Assembly: GCF_946478805.1 (NCBI RefSeq)
Contig: NZ_CAMLDC010000022.1
Span: forward strand, 1 to 64,000
DNA from: an uncultured Fluviicola sp.
Lineage (GTDB): Bacteria > Bacteroidota > Bacteroidia > Flavobacteriales > Crocinitomicaceae
Direction: 5' to 3'
DNA length: 64,000 bases
Shown: positions 51,510 to 60,572 of the stretch, in pieces
How the letters are laid out: the number at the start of each line of letters is the position of its first letter
Position numbering within the stretch: position 1 is the stretch's first letter
The notes under the pieces: model-generated
Database searches by the model: none
The model's input: the letters and a program-made list of their open reading frames with translations, nothing else
What the model was told of the DNA's origin: nothing
Translations under genes and position numbers: made by a program

Positions 51510-52214
51510 CTAAACGCCGAAAGCTTTCACCACCAATTCATCGTGTGTGATTGCTTTGTAAGACTGTAGCATTTTCGAGCTTTTTTCAATAATCAGGATG
51601 CGTGAACAGAATTCAATGCAAAAATCAACATCATGAGAAGCAATAATAACCAACCGATTGCTTTCTCCGGCGATCTTTCCCAACAAAGACATCACCTCTT
51701 TCTTCGTCGGGTAATCCAAAAATGCGGTCGGTTCATCCAATAAAATAATAGGTGTTTCCTGGATCAATGCTTTAGCAATTCCTACCCGTTGGCGTTCACC
51801 GTCACTCAGCGTGGAAGTCGATTGATCCAAAAGTGAATCCAGGTGAAGGATGTCGATATATTTCCGGACAATCATTCGATCTTCGGGCGACAACCTGCCA
51901 GTAAAGTTAGTGTAGGAGTGTCGACCTAATTCTAAGTACTCACTCACCTTCAGGTAATCAAATCCTAAAAAGTGATTGTCAACCAATGTGATTTGATGAG
52001 CACGGTCAATCAACTTCAAATCGTTCCAATTTTTGCCTTCAGCAGTTACTTTTCCATTCGGAAATCTGCCTTGGATCAAAGAATCCATCAGGGTCGATTT
52101 CCCCGAACCATTGGCTCCGATCAATGCAACAAATTCCCCTTGTTCCAAGGTCAAATCCGGAATTTCATATAAGGGATTGTCATGCCCTATGCTACAATTT
52201 TCGAATTTAAGCAT
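51510..52214 (-). CDS. ABC transporter ATPase, iron/siderophore/haem uptake type
   Basis: About 234 residues from the ATG at 52214 (MLKFENCSIG); the longer frame to 52259 lies within the permease gene. It has Walker A IGANGSGKSTLMDSL, the signature LSDGERQRVGIAKAL and Walker B IILLDEPTAFLDYP. It powers the permease encoded just upstream and overlaps its end by 8 bases. The set (binding lipoprotein, one FecCD-type permease, ATPase) is that of FecBCDE/BtuCDF-like importers; the cargo may be iron chelate, haem or a corrinoid. Confidence 0.92.
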   Translation of the reverse strand: MLKFENCSIGHDNPLYEIPDLTLEQGEFVALIGANGSGKSTLMDSLIQGRFPNGKVTAEGKNWNDLKLIDRAHQITLVDNHFLGFDYLKVSEYLELGRHSYTNFTGRLSPEDRMIVRKYIDILHLDSLLDQSTSTLSDGERQRVGIAKALIQETPIILLDEPTAFLDYPTKKEVMSLLGKIAGESNRLVIIASHDVDFCIEFCSRILIIEKSSKMLQSYKAITHDELVVKAFGV

Positions 52215-53184
52215 TGCGGATATTTTTGAGTAAGAGGAACAAGACGATCGGAGCACCAAGCAAAGCTGTCAAACTATTGATCGGCAAAACCATGATGGGT
52301 TCAAAAATGCGAATCAGCAATACGCAAAGTACCATCACACTCGCACCGATTAATCCGGAGGCCAGGAGCAGATGTCCATGCTGTCCCGTTTTATAAAACA
52401 TTCTAACCAAATTCGGAACGATCAAACCGACGAATCCGATCGGACCACAAAAAGCGGTGACCAATCCGGCCAGCAAGGAAACGACAAAAATGACCTTCCA
52501 ACGGGTTTGTTTCACCTTCACTCCCAAAATAGCAGCAGGTTTCTCTCCAAGGATCAGAGCATTCAAAGGTTTTGTCAATAAAAATGCCAGGCCGATTCCT
52601 ACCAGGAAAAGCATTAGGATCAATGGAATCTGATCGATACTCACCTGCTGCAGAGAACCCATTCCCCAAATTGAAAAGGCTTTCACGCTGTTGGCATCAG
52701 CTTTCATCAGGATAATATTCGTAATTGCGGAAACAAAGGTTCCCAGCATCATCCCTACAAGCAATAGGGAAACCATGGAACGGATACGTGTAGCAATCAA
52801 CAGGATCAGCAATCCAAAGATCAATGCACCAATGGTTGCAGAAATGGTTATTCCCAGATCCAATATTTCCAAGCCTAAAACGGAACTTCCCATAATGGTA
52901 AGGGCGACCATCAGGTGTGAACCGGCAGTAAGCCCCAGGATAGAAGGACCGGCAAGTGGATTGTTCAAAGTTGTTTGCAAGAGCAAGCCGGCAATGGAAA
53001 GTGCAAATCCGGCAACGATGGCAATAAAGACTTCAGGTATGCGGTAAATCACAAAAAGTTGCCAAGCCTGTCCATTTTTCGGGTCGAGGAATGAAAACCA
53101 GGTGTCATTTCCATGCGGAAAACCAATTGTAATCAAAGTAATCACAATAAACAAGGCAAATGACAGGATGTGTTTCTTCCACAT
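52207..53184 (-). CDS. FecCD/BtuC family ABC permease
   Basis: A 325-residue inner membrane permease with about 10 helices. Family phrases are RIPEVFIAIVAGFALSIAGLLLQTTLNNPLAGPSILGLTAGS and CGPIGFVGLIVPNLVRMFY, the latter the coupling helix region. It would form a homodimer channel. It begins 4 bases after the binding-protein gene stops (53188) and overlaps the ATPase gene. Confidence 0.94.
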   Translation of the reverse strand: MWKKHILSFALFIVITLITIGFPHGNDTWFSFLDPKNGQAWQLFVIYRIPEVFIAIVAGFALSIAGLLLQTTLNNPLAGPSILGLTAGSHLMVALTIMGSSVLGLEILDLGITISATIGALIFGLLILLIATRIRSMVSLLLVGMMLGTFVSAITNIILMKADANSVKAFSIWGMGSLQQVSIDQIPLILMLFLVGIGLAFLLTKPLNALILGEKPAAILGVKVKQTRWKVIFVVSLLAGLVTAFCGPIGFVGLIVPNLVRMFYKTGQHGHLLLASGLIGASVMVLCVLLIRIFEPIMVLPINSLTALLGAPIVLFLLLKNIRNA

Positions 53185-53187
53185 AAA

Positions 53188-54291
53188 CTATTTCAACTGT
53201 TTGTAAAAATGTAATTTGCCCGATGTATCATCTTGATTGATCCGGATAAAATCTTCCAGTAACCAATGTGGATTCACCTGGCTGTATTCCCAATAATAAT
53301 TCGGATCATGCATATACCCGTAGACTTTTCCTTCCTTGACAGTGTGGAAATATTTCAATTTTGAATTCAATTCGAACAGTTTATTCAAAGTCGGCGCCTC
53401 TGCATTGATCCACACATCACATGACTGGTCGTCTTTAAAAACCTGTTCCAAACTAAGCGAAATACTTGCTGTACCATCTGTATTCTTATAAAAATAATTC
53501 ATGTCCGCATCCTTCATGATTCCAGCCATGAACGATTTCCCTGCAGGTGCATACCATACATCTCCGGCCATTCCTCCACACATCACAGTAAGCTGATTTC
53601 GTTTTGCCTCTGCTGCTGATGTGACCTGCTTTCTCAATTCCCGGTAAGATTTAACAACCTTACTGAAATAAGCATCTGCTTCTTTGTCCTTGCAAATCAA
53701 AGCCCCAAAGACCTTGATCCACTCTGCTTTTCCTAAAGGATGCTTTTCTTCCCAATCGTAGTTTGCCATACAAACCACACCCAATTGGGCAAATTTATCT
53801 TCATTCGGAAATGGCTGACCAAAACCACTGAATACGATGAGTGGAATTTTCGCTTTCAGCACCGCCTCCGGAGTCAATCCCGTTTCGTAACCTGCAGTAA
53901 GCACTTTTCCTGCATTGATTCTTTTCAATAGTTGCCTATTTGAGATATATTGCTGTTCCGTAGTCGCCCTGATGGTTTTTATGCCATCGATTGCATTCAA
54001 CATCCCTACAAATGAAGTTGAAAGTGCGGCCATATTTTGAACCGGAACTTCAATTATTTTGATATTTTCAGGTCGTTTCATTTTTGAATTCCGCGGAAAC
54101 AGTGCATAACGGCTTTCCACTTTCAAAGTCTTCGGATTTTTAATGGTCAACTCTTTATATCCTATCTTTTGTTCAATGGAAACTAATCGGGCATATTGAA
54201 ATCCCTTTACTGCAAAATCGGAATCCGCTTTTTTTGTAGTACATGAGAACAAAAGGATAAATAATGAACAGATCAGAAAGGTATTTTTCAT
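53188..54291 (-). CDS. ABC importer substrate-binding lipoprotein
   Basis: About 367 residues from the ATG at 54291: MKNTFLICSLFILLFSC, lipid cysteine at residue 17. The body has the two-lobed helical-backbone fold of FhuD/BtuF-type proteins: MAALSTSFVGMLNAIDGIKTI at the front, PLIVFSGFGQPFPNEDKF, the connecting helix EADAYFSKVVKSYRELRKQV and the C-lobe with FKDDQSCDVWINAE. It binds the cargo on the periplasmic face and delivers it to the permease. First gene of the importer proper; a PaiB-like gene overlaps its start. Confidence 0.9.
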   Translation of the reverse strand: MKNTFLICSLFILLFSCTTKKADSDFAVKGFQYARLVSIEQKIGYKELTIKNPKTLKVESRYALFPRNSKMKRPENIKIIEVPVQNMAALSTSFVGMLNAIDGIKTIRATTEQQYISNRQLLKRINAGKVLTAGYETGLTPEAVLKAKIPLIVFSGFGQPFPNEDKFAQLGVVCMANYDWEEKHPLGKAEWIKVFGALICKDKEADAYFSKVVKSYRELRKQVTSAAEAKRNQLTVMCGGMAGDVWYAPAGKSFMAGIMKDADMNYFYKNTDGTASISLSLEQVFKDDQSCDVWINAEAPTLNKLFELNSKLKYFHTVKEGKVYGYMHDPNYYWEYSQVNPHWLLEDFIRINQDDTSGKLHFYKQLK

Positions 54292-54911
54292 TTGACAGGG
54301 CATTTTGTTTGTTTCATTGATTCAGCTAGTTGCTGATCGTTTGAAGTTCGGGTATTCAGGTCAGCTATAATGCGATCGAAATCGACTTCGTTTCTGTTTT
54401 GAGACAATTTAAAAGCAGCTTCCAGTTTCCCGATTTCGAGTCGGTAACCTACAATTTCCTGCATGTATGCATCGATCAAATCTGCGGGCCACTGACTCAT
54501 TTGCACCTTGTCTTCTCTATTTACTTCGAAGGAATCCACCAACTTTGTCAAATGGTTCTTCAATTCCAGTCGGGTCAGCAGTTCTATTCCCCCCGAGACA
54601 TGAACGGATTCATAATTATACGTCGGAACATTCACATGTGTATAAACCGATGAAGAAATGTATCCATGAGATCCCAGGACAATCATTTTCCCCCGAGCTG
54701 TTCCAGAAATAGCAGACACAATCGTATTCTCCTTTGCTACGTGGAATTCCAGGTACTTGTCCTGATTCGCAAATTCAACCGTAAAAGGTATGTGAACGAT
54801 AGCCGGAATTCCATCAGAACCATTTACAGCCAAAGATCCGAACGGATGCTGTTCCAGAAATGCCAGGATCAACTCCTGATCTTTCAACTCAAAGTCCTTT
54901 GGAATATACAT
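54288..54911 (-). CDS. FMN-binding PaiB-like flavoprotein
   Basis: About 207 residues from the ATG at 54911; MYIPKDFELKD is the standard start of the PaiB family. Family phrases: HPFGSLAV, GIPAIVHIPFTVEF, LEFHVAKENT, IVLGSHGYISSSVYTHVNVPTYNYESVHVSG. These are split-barrel FMN proteins called 'negative transcriptional regulators' after Bacillus PaiB, though a flavin-linked enzyme or haem-utilisation role (as in HugZ-like split barrels) is as likely. It overlaps the binding-protein gene by 4 bases, so it belongs to the importer operon, which would suit haem or flavin-dependent cargo release (inference). Confidence 0.85.
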   Translation of the reverse strand: MYIPKDFELKDQELILAFLEQHPFGSLAVNGSDGIPAIVHIPFTVEFANQDKYLEFHVAKENTIVSAISGTARGKMIVLGSHGYISSSVYTHVNVPTYNYESVHVSGGIELLTRLELKNHLTKLVDSFEVNREDKVQMSQWPADLIDAYMQEIVGYRLEIGKLEAAFKLSQNRNEVDFDRIIADLNTRTSNDQQLAESMKQTKCPVK

Positions 54912-54990
54912 AAAGCAAATATACCATTTCAGAATCAACTGCCCTGTCAGGGAATGAGATAATTGGGTTAACTTTGTAAAAAACTGTTTC

Positions 54991-56214
54991 ATGTTATTTT
55001 CAGATTATCCCATCTCCAAAGAAATCAAAGCTCAATTGGAAGTCTTAGGTTTTAAAAGACCAACCGACATTCAATTCAAGGCAATATCACCCATTCTGAA
55101 TGGAGAAGATGTCTTTGGTATTGCCCAAACAGGAACAGGAAAAACAGCAGCTTTCGCTATTCCGATCATTCATAAACTGAGTAGCTCAAAAGCAAAATCA
55201 AAAAGTCCGAGATGTATTGTGATGGCTCCGACAAGAGAACTCGCAGAACAGATCAAACAAGCATTCGAAAGTCTTTCCAAAGGCTCTGATATTCGTATTA
55301 CTGCCATCTTGGGTGGTTTGGAACAAGATAAGCAGATCCAGGAATTGAAAAGAGGAACGGATGTAGTGGTTGCAACTCCCGGACGCGTGTTTGACTTACG
55401 CTCACAAGGTTACCTTTCATTGGATTCCATCCAGTTTTTGGTTCTGGATGAAGCTGACCGTATGCTGGAATTAGGTTTCGCACACGATATGAAGGCAATT
55501 CATAAACTTTCTCCTCAACGAAATCGTCAGACCTTATTTTTTTCAGCGACAATTGACAAAAAAATCAAGGCTTTAGCATACGATTTGGTGCGGGATGCAA
55601 TCCGAATCCAGATTTCTCCGAAAGATCCGGTTGCAAAAAACATTGAGCATGGCTACATCAAAGTCGAAATGGATGATAAACGCTTTTTCCTGGAGAATAT
55701 CATCAAGGAATATGAAGATTTCAAATACATTGTTTTTGTCCGGACCAAAGTTCGTTGTGAACGGGTCGTTGCCGCAATGGAACGCGTAGGAATCCATTCC
55801 GAGGCATTGCATGGCGATGTGGAGCAAAAGGAACGGTTCAAAGTACTGGAACGATTCCGGTCGGGCGAAAACAAAGTTCTTATCACTACAGATGTTGCCG
55901 CACGGGGAATCGACATCCAGGGCATCGATTATGTAATCAATTACGACTTACCCGATCAGCCGGAACAGTATGTTCATAGAATCGGGAGAACAGGTCGTGG
56001 TGAAAACAAGGGACAAGCGCTTTCCTTCTGCAGTAAAGATGAAGAGAAAATCCTGGAAGAACTCGAATTGTACCTGGGCTACGATATCGAAGAAATTGTA
56101 ATCAGCAAGGGAGATTATTCTGCTATTCTGAGAGACACGGAGGATCTGACTTATGATTGGAAGAAGTTGTTGGATGAAGCCAATGAAGAAGATGGAACCA
56201 ACGATAGTTGGTAA
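54991..56214 (+). CDS. DEAD-box ATP-dependent RNA helicase (RhlE type)
   Basis: A 407-residue helicase core with all motifs: AQTGTGKTAAF (I), APTRELAEQ (Ia), GGLEQDK, ATPGRVFDL, LVLDEADRMLELGF (II), FFSATID (III), FVRTKVRCE (IV), TTDVAARGIDI (V) and YVHRIGRTGR (VI). The short acidic C-terminal tail has no extra domain, in contrast to many RhlE proteins with long basic tails. Likely role in RNA remodelling, ribosome assembly or cold response. Divergent from the importer operon. Confidence 0.95.
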   Translation: MLFSDYPISKEIKAQLEVLGFKRPTDIQFKAISPILNGEDVFGIAQTGTGKTAAFAIPIIHKLSSSKAKSKSPRCIVMAPTRELAEQIKQAFESLSKGSDIRITAILGGLEQDKQIQELKRGTDVVVATPGRVFDLRSQGYLSLDSIQFLVLDEADRMLELGFAHDMKAIHKLSPQRNRQTLFFSATIDKKIKALAYDLVRDAIRIQISPKDPVAKNIEHGYIKVEMDDKRFFLENIIKEYEDFKYIVFVRTKVRCERVVAAMERVGIHSEALHGDVEQKERFKVLERFRSGENKVLITTDVAARGIDIQGIDYVINYDLPDQPEQYVHRIGRTGRGENKGQALSFCSKDEEKILEELELYLGYDIEEIVISKGDYSAILRDTEDLTYDWKKLLDEANEEDGTNDSW

Positions 56215-56225
56215 TTCGTAATTCA

Positions 56226-56254
56226 AAAAAAGGCCACCTGATTCAGATAGCCTT
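56226..56254. terminator. Weak hairpin between the helicase gene and the next convergent gene
   Basis: AAGGC (56230-56234) pairs with GCCTT (56250-56254) and the loop contains CTGA-tt-CAG. The left side has seven A and the right side is T-rich, so it may serve both convergent genes. Confidence 0.45.
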
Positions 56255-56272
56255 CTTTCGTTTTTATGTTAA

Positions 56273-56689
56273 CTATTTGCTATAAGCAATATCATATTGG
56301 ACGTCAATCTGGGAAATCTGTACATCCATTTCATTCCAGGAATACAATTCAACGTACAATCCGGTAGTTGAATCAAAAACAGTCACACGACGATCTTTTT
56401 TACGGTAAGATTCGTACGATTTAGCATCAAACAATTGTCGTTGTGAACGAAGAACCATCTGATTGTCAGCAAAACGATACGATTGCGCCATCACGTAATT
56501 CAATTTAGCAAGCTTGCGCGCATCACTTTCCAATTCCATGCGCTCTTGAGTGGAGAAATTCGCCTGGATCAAACGCTGGGTAACGGGCGCACAATCGGCG
56601 AATTTCTGAATGAGGGTAACGGTGTTAGCTTGAGAGAATCCTACTAAGCTTAAACAAAGGAAAGCTAAAATGGTAATTGTAGTTTTCAT
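56273..56689 (-). CDS. Small secreted protein of unknown function
   Basis: About 138 residues from the ATG at 56689, which begins a signal peptide (MKTTITILAFLCLSLVGFSQ); the upstream ATG at 56728 would put 13 residues ahead of it. The mature protein has an amphipathic helical first half (LIQKFADCAPVTQRLIQANFSTQERMELESDARKLAKL region) and a beta-rich end (DRRVTVFDSTTGLYVELYSW). One cysteine. I do not recognise the family. The 246-base gap upstream holds no feature I can support beyond an AT-rich promoter region. Confidence 0.6.
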   Translation of the reverse strand: MKTTITILAFLCLSLVGFSQANTVTLIQKFADCAPVTQRLIQANFSTQERMELESDARKLAKLNYVMAQSYRFADNQMVLRSQRQLFDAKSYESYRKKDRRVTVFDSTTGLYVELYSWNEMDVQISQIDVQYDIAYSK

Positions 56690-56935
56690 AGCAGTGTGTT
56701 TTAAGATGATCTTAATAATGGCTTTCATTATTAACTATCTAAAAGCTATGAATTATTTAAGCAGAAATCAAATCTGTGGGTTTTCTAACAAATCAACTCA
56801 ATCAAACAGACCGCATATTTACTGATAATTACAAAACAATCGTTAGAACTCACAATTCATCCTAAAGCACGATTTAATCGCTATGCATGCATAAATATTC
56901 AATCAAAACCTCGATTTGTTCATTTAATTGGAATT

Positions 56936-57946
56936 CTACAAAATATTTACCTCACGCTCCAAAGTCACACCGAATTTGGATTGGATATCTTCAATGATCA
57001 GAGTGGATAAATCGAAAATTTCCTGTCCGGTAGCACCTCCGTAATTCACCAGAACCAAGGCTTGTTTCTCATGAACACCGCAGTTCCCGATACGTTTACC
57101 TTTCCATCCTGCTTTTTCAATCATCCAACCGGCAGCCAGTTTCTCTTCTCCTGATTCCTGCGGATAATGGGACGCATCAGGATAATTGGCCAATATTGTT
57201 TCGAAAACAGCCTTTGAAACAACCGGATTCTTGAAGAAACTTCCTGCATTACCAAGTACTTTCGGATCCGGGAGTTTGCTTCTGCGGATATTCATCACTG
57301 CCTGACTAACCGTATCAACCGTAATATCCTCCACTCCCATCACTTCTATTTCAGATTGGATTGCCCCATAAGTGGTATTCATTTTCGGGTGCTTCAATAA
57401 TTCATACGAAACCGAAACAATCACATATTGATCCTTCAGTGCTCTTTTGAAAACACTCTCCCGATAACCGAATTGGCATTGTTCCCTATTGAAGGAATGC
57501 AACTCCAAAGAATCGATATGAAGAGCTTCCAAGGAAACAAACGAATCTTTTATCTCCACACCGTAAGCACCGATATTCTGCATGGGACTTGCCCCGACAC
57601 TTCCGGGAATCAAACTCATATTCTCTATTCCTCCCCATCCGTTTTCAACAGTGTACCGGACAAAAGAGTGCCACTCAACTCCCGATCCCACTTTTAAAAC
57701 AATATTTGTTTCCGTTTCATTGACAACTTCAATTCCGGAAATTTCATTCTTCAAAACAAAAAAAGGTAAATCCTGAGTCAGCAGAATATTACTTCCTCCC
57801 CCGAGAATAAGCAAAGGAGTTTCCGTATCACGATTTCTCAATAAACGGATCAATTCATCCACTGAGCCGAAACGCCCGAATGACTTTGCCCGGACATCAA
57901 TTCCAAAGGTGTTGTAAGGTTTTAAAGAGATGTTGTATTCGATCAT
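56936..57946 (-). CDS. murB: UDP-N-acetylenolpyruvoylglucosamine reductase
   Basis: A 336-residue FAD enzyme of the type I MurB class. FAD motif: LLILGGGSNILLT; then GSGVEWHSFVRYTVENGWGG, SLIPGSVGASPMQNIGAYGVEI, FGYRESVFK and, near the end, GSFFKNPVVS (with the catalytic serine region) and AAGWMIEKAGWKG. It reduces the enolpyruvyl group to give UDP-MurNAc in wall synthesis. The only promoter-like box ends four bases before the ATG. Confidence 0.96.
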   Translation of the reverse strand: MIEYNISLKPYNTFGIDVRAKSFGRFGSVDELIRLLRNRDTETPLLILGGGSNILLTQDLPFFVLKNEISGIEVVNETETNIVLKVGSGVEWHSFVRYTVENGWGGIENMSLIPGSVGASPMQNIGAYGVEIKDSFVSLEALHIDSLELHSFNREQCQFGYRESVFKRALKDQYVIVSVSYELLKHPKMNTTYGAIQSEIEVMGVEDITVDTVSQAVMNIRRSKLPDPKVLGNAGSFFKNPVVSKAVFETILANYPDASHYPQESGEEKLAAGWMIEKAGWKGKRIGNCGVHEKQALVLVNYGGATGQEIFDLSTLIIEDIQSKFGVTLEREVNIL

Positions 57947-57950
57947 GGTG

Positions 57951-57958
57951 CAAAATTA
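57951..57958 (-). promoter_or_regulatory. Promoter -7 box very close to the murB start codon
   Basis: TAATTTTG on the minus strand, four bases (CACC) before ATG. The same box at the same distance precedes the MFS gene (40057-40064). A leaderless or nearly leaderless murB mRNA is expected. Confidence 0.55.
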
Positions 57959-58001
57959 ACACAATTGAATTGAGAATGTAAAATGTACAATTGAAAAGAA
58001 A

Positions 58002-58031
58002 AAGGTGGCCTCGATCTCTCTTAGCCACCTT
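58002..58031 (-). terminator. Terminator after sppA
   Basis: On the minus strand AAGGTGGC (58031 to 58024) pairs with GCCACCTT (58009 to 58002) and is followed by TTTCTTTTC. It lies 42 bases beyond the sppA stop. Confidence 0.85.
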
Positions 58032-58044
58032 GTCAATTATTTAT

Positions 58045-58060
58045 TCCGATAGCTATCGGA
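58045..58060. repeat. Perfect palindrome TCCGATAGCTATCGGA
   Basis: A 16-base perfect palindrome between sppA and its terminator. The same core with one change (CCGATAGTTATCGG) is at 38682-38695. This motif is a frequent intergenic palindrome in Bacteroidota genomes (from general knowledge, not counted here). Confidence 0.7.
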
Positions 58061-58072
58061 ACTCATTTTCAA

Positions 58073-59851
58073 TTAATGAAGATCGATTTCGTAAGGCATT
58101 CTCATTTGAATTCCACTATACGATTCCAATTTCATCAATCGTTTCGTCAGATCATCGATCACTTTCGGAACAGCTTGCTGTTTGATTTTCACTGATTCCT
58201 GATCCTCTTTAGACAATTGTTCCAGGATCTCTTCGAACGGATCTTCTTTTACTTTCGGATAATATTGAACTTTTGCATTCTTCACTTTCGCTTCTTTGAT
58301 AGCAAAAGCCAATGCATCGTTCATTCCTCCCAGCTTATCCACCAACCCGATTTTCAATGCATCAGCACCAGTCCAGACACGACCACGTGCGATCACTTGC
58401 ACCTGATTTGTTGTCAAACCTCTTCCGTCAGCAACACGCTTTTTAAATTGCGTATAAATCTGATCAACTTCCGTCTGGATCAAACTTGTTTCTTCCGGGG
58501 TCAATTTTCTATTCATTGACAATACACTGTGTTTATTTGTCTGAACGCGATCGAAGGTCAAGCCCAACTTATTCTCCATGAATCCACCGGTATATGGAAT
58601 CACTCCGAATACACCAATTGAACCCGTTATAGTTGTCGGTTCAGCAAAAATAGTGCTTGCCGGTGTTGAAATATAATATCCTCCGGATGCAGCAACATCC
58701 CCCATGGAAACGATCACTTTCTTTTTCTTCGTTGTCAGGGAAACCTCTCTCCAGATCTCTTCGGATGCCAAAGCACTTCCTCCCGGACTGTTTACGCGGA
58801 AAACAACCACCTTAATTTTATTATTGTTTCGAACTTCCCTGAAATACTTACAGATTTTCTCTGAAGTCATTTCATCTCCATTCACCGTAATTGCACCTTC
58901 AGCAACGATTACTGCCACATTTGCACTGGACAAGTTCGTGGTAAAGGCCAATTGTTTATTTTTAAATGACTTTTTTGCATATTCTTCGAATGTCATGATA
59001 TTTTTCAGATCTTTCAATTTGGATTTTTTCAAGACGATTCCCTCCACTTCATCACGGTATTTAGTGGCATCGATCAATTTGAATTTAACCGCGTCATCTA
59101 CACGTTGAATTTTTGCGTTTTCTGCAATATCATTTAGTTGAGCAACCGTCAATTTGCGGTCTGCTGCAATTTGAGAACGGATATCCGACCAGATAGAGCT
59201 CATATAGCGTTGCGTTTGCAAACGGCTTGAATCACTCATATTTGTTCTGAAGTATGGTTCAACTGCACTTTTGAAATCGTTGTTTGAACCACGGATGACC
59301 TGCATTTCGATTCCTAACTTATCAAAGGTGTTCTTGAAGAACATCAATTCACCACCAAGACCGATGAATTCCATTGCAGATGTGGAGAAACCATATACCT
59401 CATCAGAAGCAGAGCTAATGTAATACTGCTTCTGAGTGATTACTTCACCGTTCAAATAGGCAACTACGAATTTCCCCGACTTCTTGAAATCCTTCAATGC
59501 ATTGCGAATTTCCATTGCAGTGGCATAACCGCATTGGACATTGCCCAATTCCAGGTAAATCCCTTTTACATGTTTATCTTCTTTCGCTTTTTCCAATCCT
59601 GTCAAGATATCCGCCAAACCGGTTGTCTTATCCATTGAAAAGTTCGGAGCGTTCAAAGTAGAGGAACTTCTTTCACCGATTGCGCCACTAAGAGTCATAT
59701 GTAAAACACTTGAATCCTTAGCATTCGGCTCATCACCCAACAAAGATCCAAAAACAATCAACCAAAAGATCCACCCCAAAACGGATAAGATCAGAGATGC
59801 TAATAAGGATGGCCAGAATATGCGCCAAAAAGAAACTTTTATTGTAGACAT
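58073..59851 (-). CDS. sppA: Signal peptide peptidase SppA, long (67K) type
   Basis: About 592 residues from the ATG at 59851 (MSTIKVSFWRIFWPSLLASLILS, an N-terminal membrane anchor). It has the tandem S49 domains of the long form. The catalytic lysine lies in the first domain (AYLNGEVITQKQYYISSASDEVY) and the serine in the second (VSMGDVAASGGYYISTPAS). It degrades cleaved signal peptides and perhaps stray lipoproteins in the inner membrane. A TATATTTG -7 box precedes it; it is divergent from folK. Confidence 0.95.
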   Translation of the reverse strand: MSTIKVSFWRIFWPSLLASLILSVLGWIFWLIVFGSLLGDEPNAKDSSVLHMTLSGAIGERSSSTLNAPNFSMDKTTGLADILTGLEKAKEDKHVKGIYLELGNVQCGYATAMEIRNALKDFKKSGKFVVAYLNGEVITQKQYYISSASDEVYGFSTSAMEFIGLGGELMFFKNTFDKLGIEMQVIRGSNNDFKSAVEPYFRTNMSDSSRLQTQRYMSSIWSDIRSQIAADRKLTVAQLNDIAENAKIQRVDDAVKFKLIDATKYRDEVEGIVLKKSKLKDLKNIMTFEEYAKKSFKNKQLAFTTNLSSANVAVIVAEGAITVNGDEMTSEKICKYFREVRNNNKIKVVVFRVNSPGGSALASEEIWREVSLTTKKKKVIVSMGDVAASGGYYISTPASTIFAEPTTITGSIGVFGVIPYTGGFMENKLGLTFDRVQTNKHSVLSMNRKLTPEETSLIQTEVDQIYTQFKKRVADGRGLTTNQVQVIARGRVWTGADALKIGLVDKLGGMNDALAFAIKEAKVKNAKVQYYPKVKEDPFEEILEQLSKEDQESVKIKQQAVPKVIDDLTKRLMKLESYSGIQMRMPYEIDLH

Positions 59852-59869
59852 AGATACTAAACTTTGAAA

Positions 59870-59877
59870 CAAATATA
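59870..59877 (-). promoter_or_regulatory. Probable sppA promoter -7 box
   Basis: TATATTTG on the minus strand, 18 bases before the preferred sppA ATG. This favours the ATG at 59851 over the longer frame, whose start at 59896 would lie upstream of the box. Confidence 0.6.
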
Positions 59878-59954
59878 CGCCCAAATAAAAAGTCATCCCA
59901 TCTTTAATGATGTAAGTTATCTTTACTCTATCAAAAGGACAAATATTGATTTGA

Positions 59955-60491
59955 ATGGTAAGTCAAAAAGAAAGTATTTATAGCGAGCATATTTATATTG
60001 GTGTCGGGACGAATCTGGGTGATCGGCTGGGGAACATAAAAGCAGCTATGAAGGAGCTTGGCATGCATGGAATCCGTGTTATCCGAACTTCATCCATTTA
60101 CGAAACCCGGGCCTGGGGATTTGAATCCGACGATTTATTTCTAAATGCGGTGTTTGAATGCGCAAGCCCAATAAAACCAATGGATTGTTTAAAAGCCCTT
60201 CAATTTGTGGAAAAAAAAATGGGCAGACTAAAGACCCTGAAAGAGGGTTACGAATCGCGAATTATTGACCTGGATATCCTGCTCTATAAAGAGCAACAAA
60301 TCAGTTTACCCGAATTGACAATTCCCCACACCTATATCACTGAGAGACAGTTTGTAATCGAACCGATGCATGAGCTAACAGGCTCCTTTTTCTTCCATTC
60401 ACTCCAAAGCAATTTTGAAGACCTAAAAATTAAATTCAAAAACCCCGAATTTCCATTCGTCGTTTATAATCCGCCACTTGTCAATGAATAA
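59955..60491 (+). CDS. folK: 6-hydroxymethyl-7,8-dihydropterin pyrophosphokinase
   Basis: A 178-residue HPPK. Motifs: YIGVGTNLGDRLGNIKAAM at the front, SSIYETRAWGFESDDLFLNAVFE, and RIIDLDILLY, with the two aspartates that bind magnesium, then IPHTYITERQFVIEPMHEL. It transfers pyrophosphate from ATP to the pterin in folate synthesis. folC is elsewhere in the window (33.9 kb), so folate genes are scattered. It has a 10-residue N-terminal extension before the fold. Confidence 0.95.
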   Translation: MVSQKESIYSEHIYIGVGTNLGDRLGNIKAAMKELGMHGIRVIRTSSIYETRAWGFESDDLFLNAVFECASPIKPMDCLKALQFVEKKMGRLKTLKEGYESRIIDLDILLYKEQQISLPELTIPHTYITERQFVIEPMHELTGSFFFHSLQSNFEDLKIKFKNPEFPFVVYNPPLVNE

Positions 60492-60572
60492 ATACATATT
60501 AATCTTCATAGGTTAAAAAATAATGTTTATTATTGCAAGGAATTTTATTAAGGTAGTAACTAACAATTGAAT

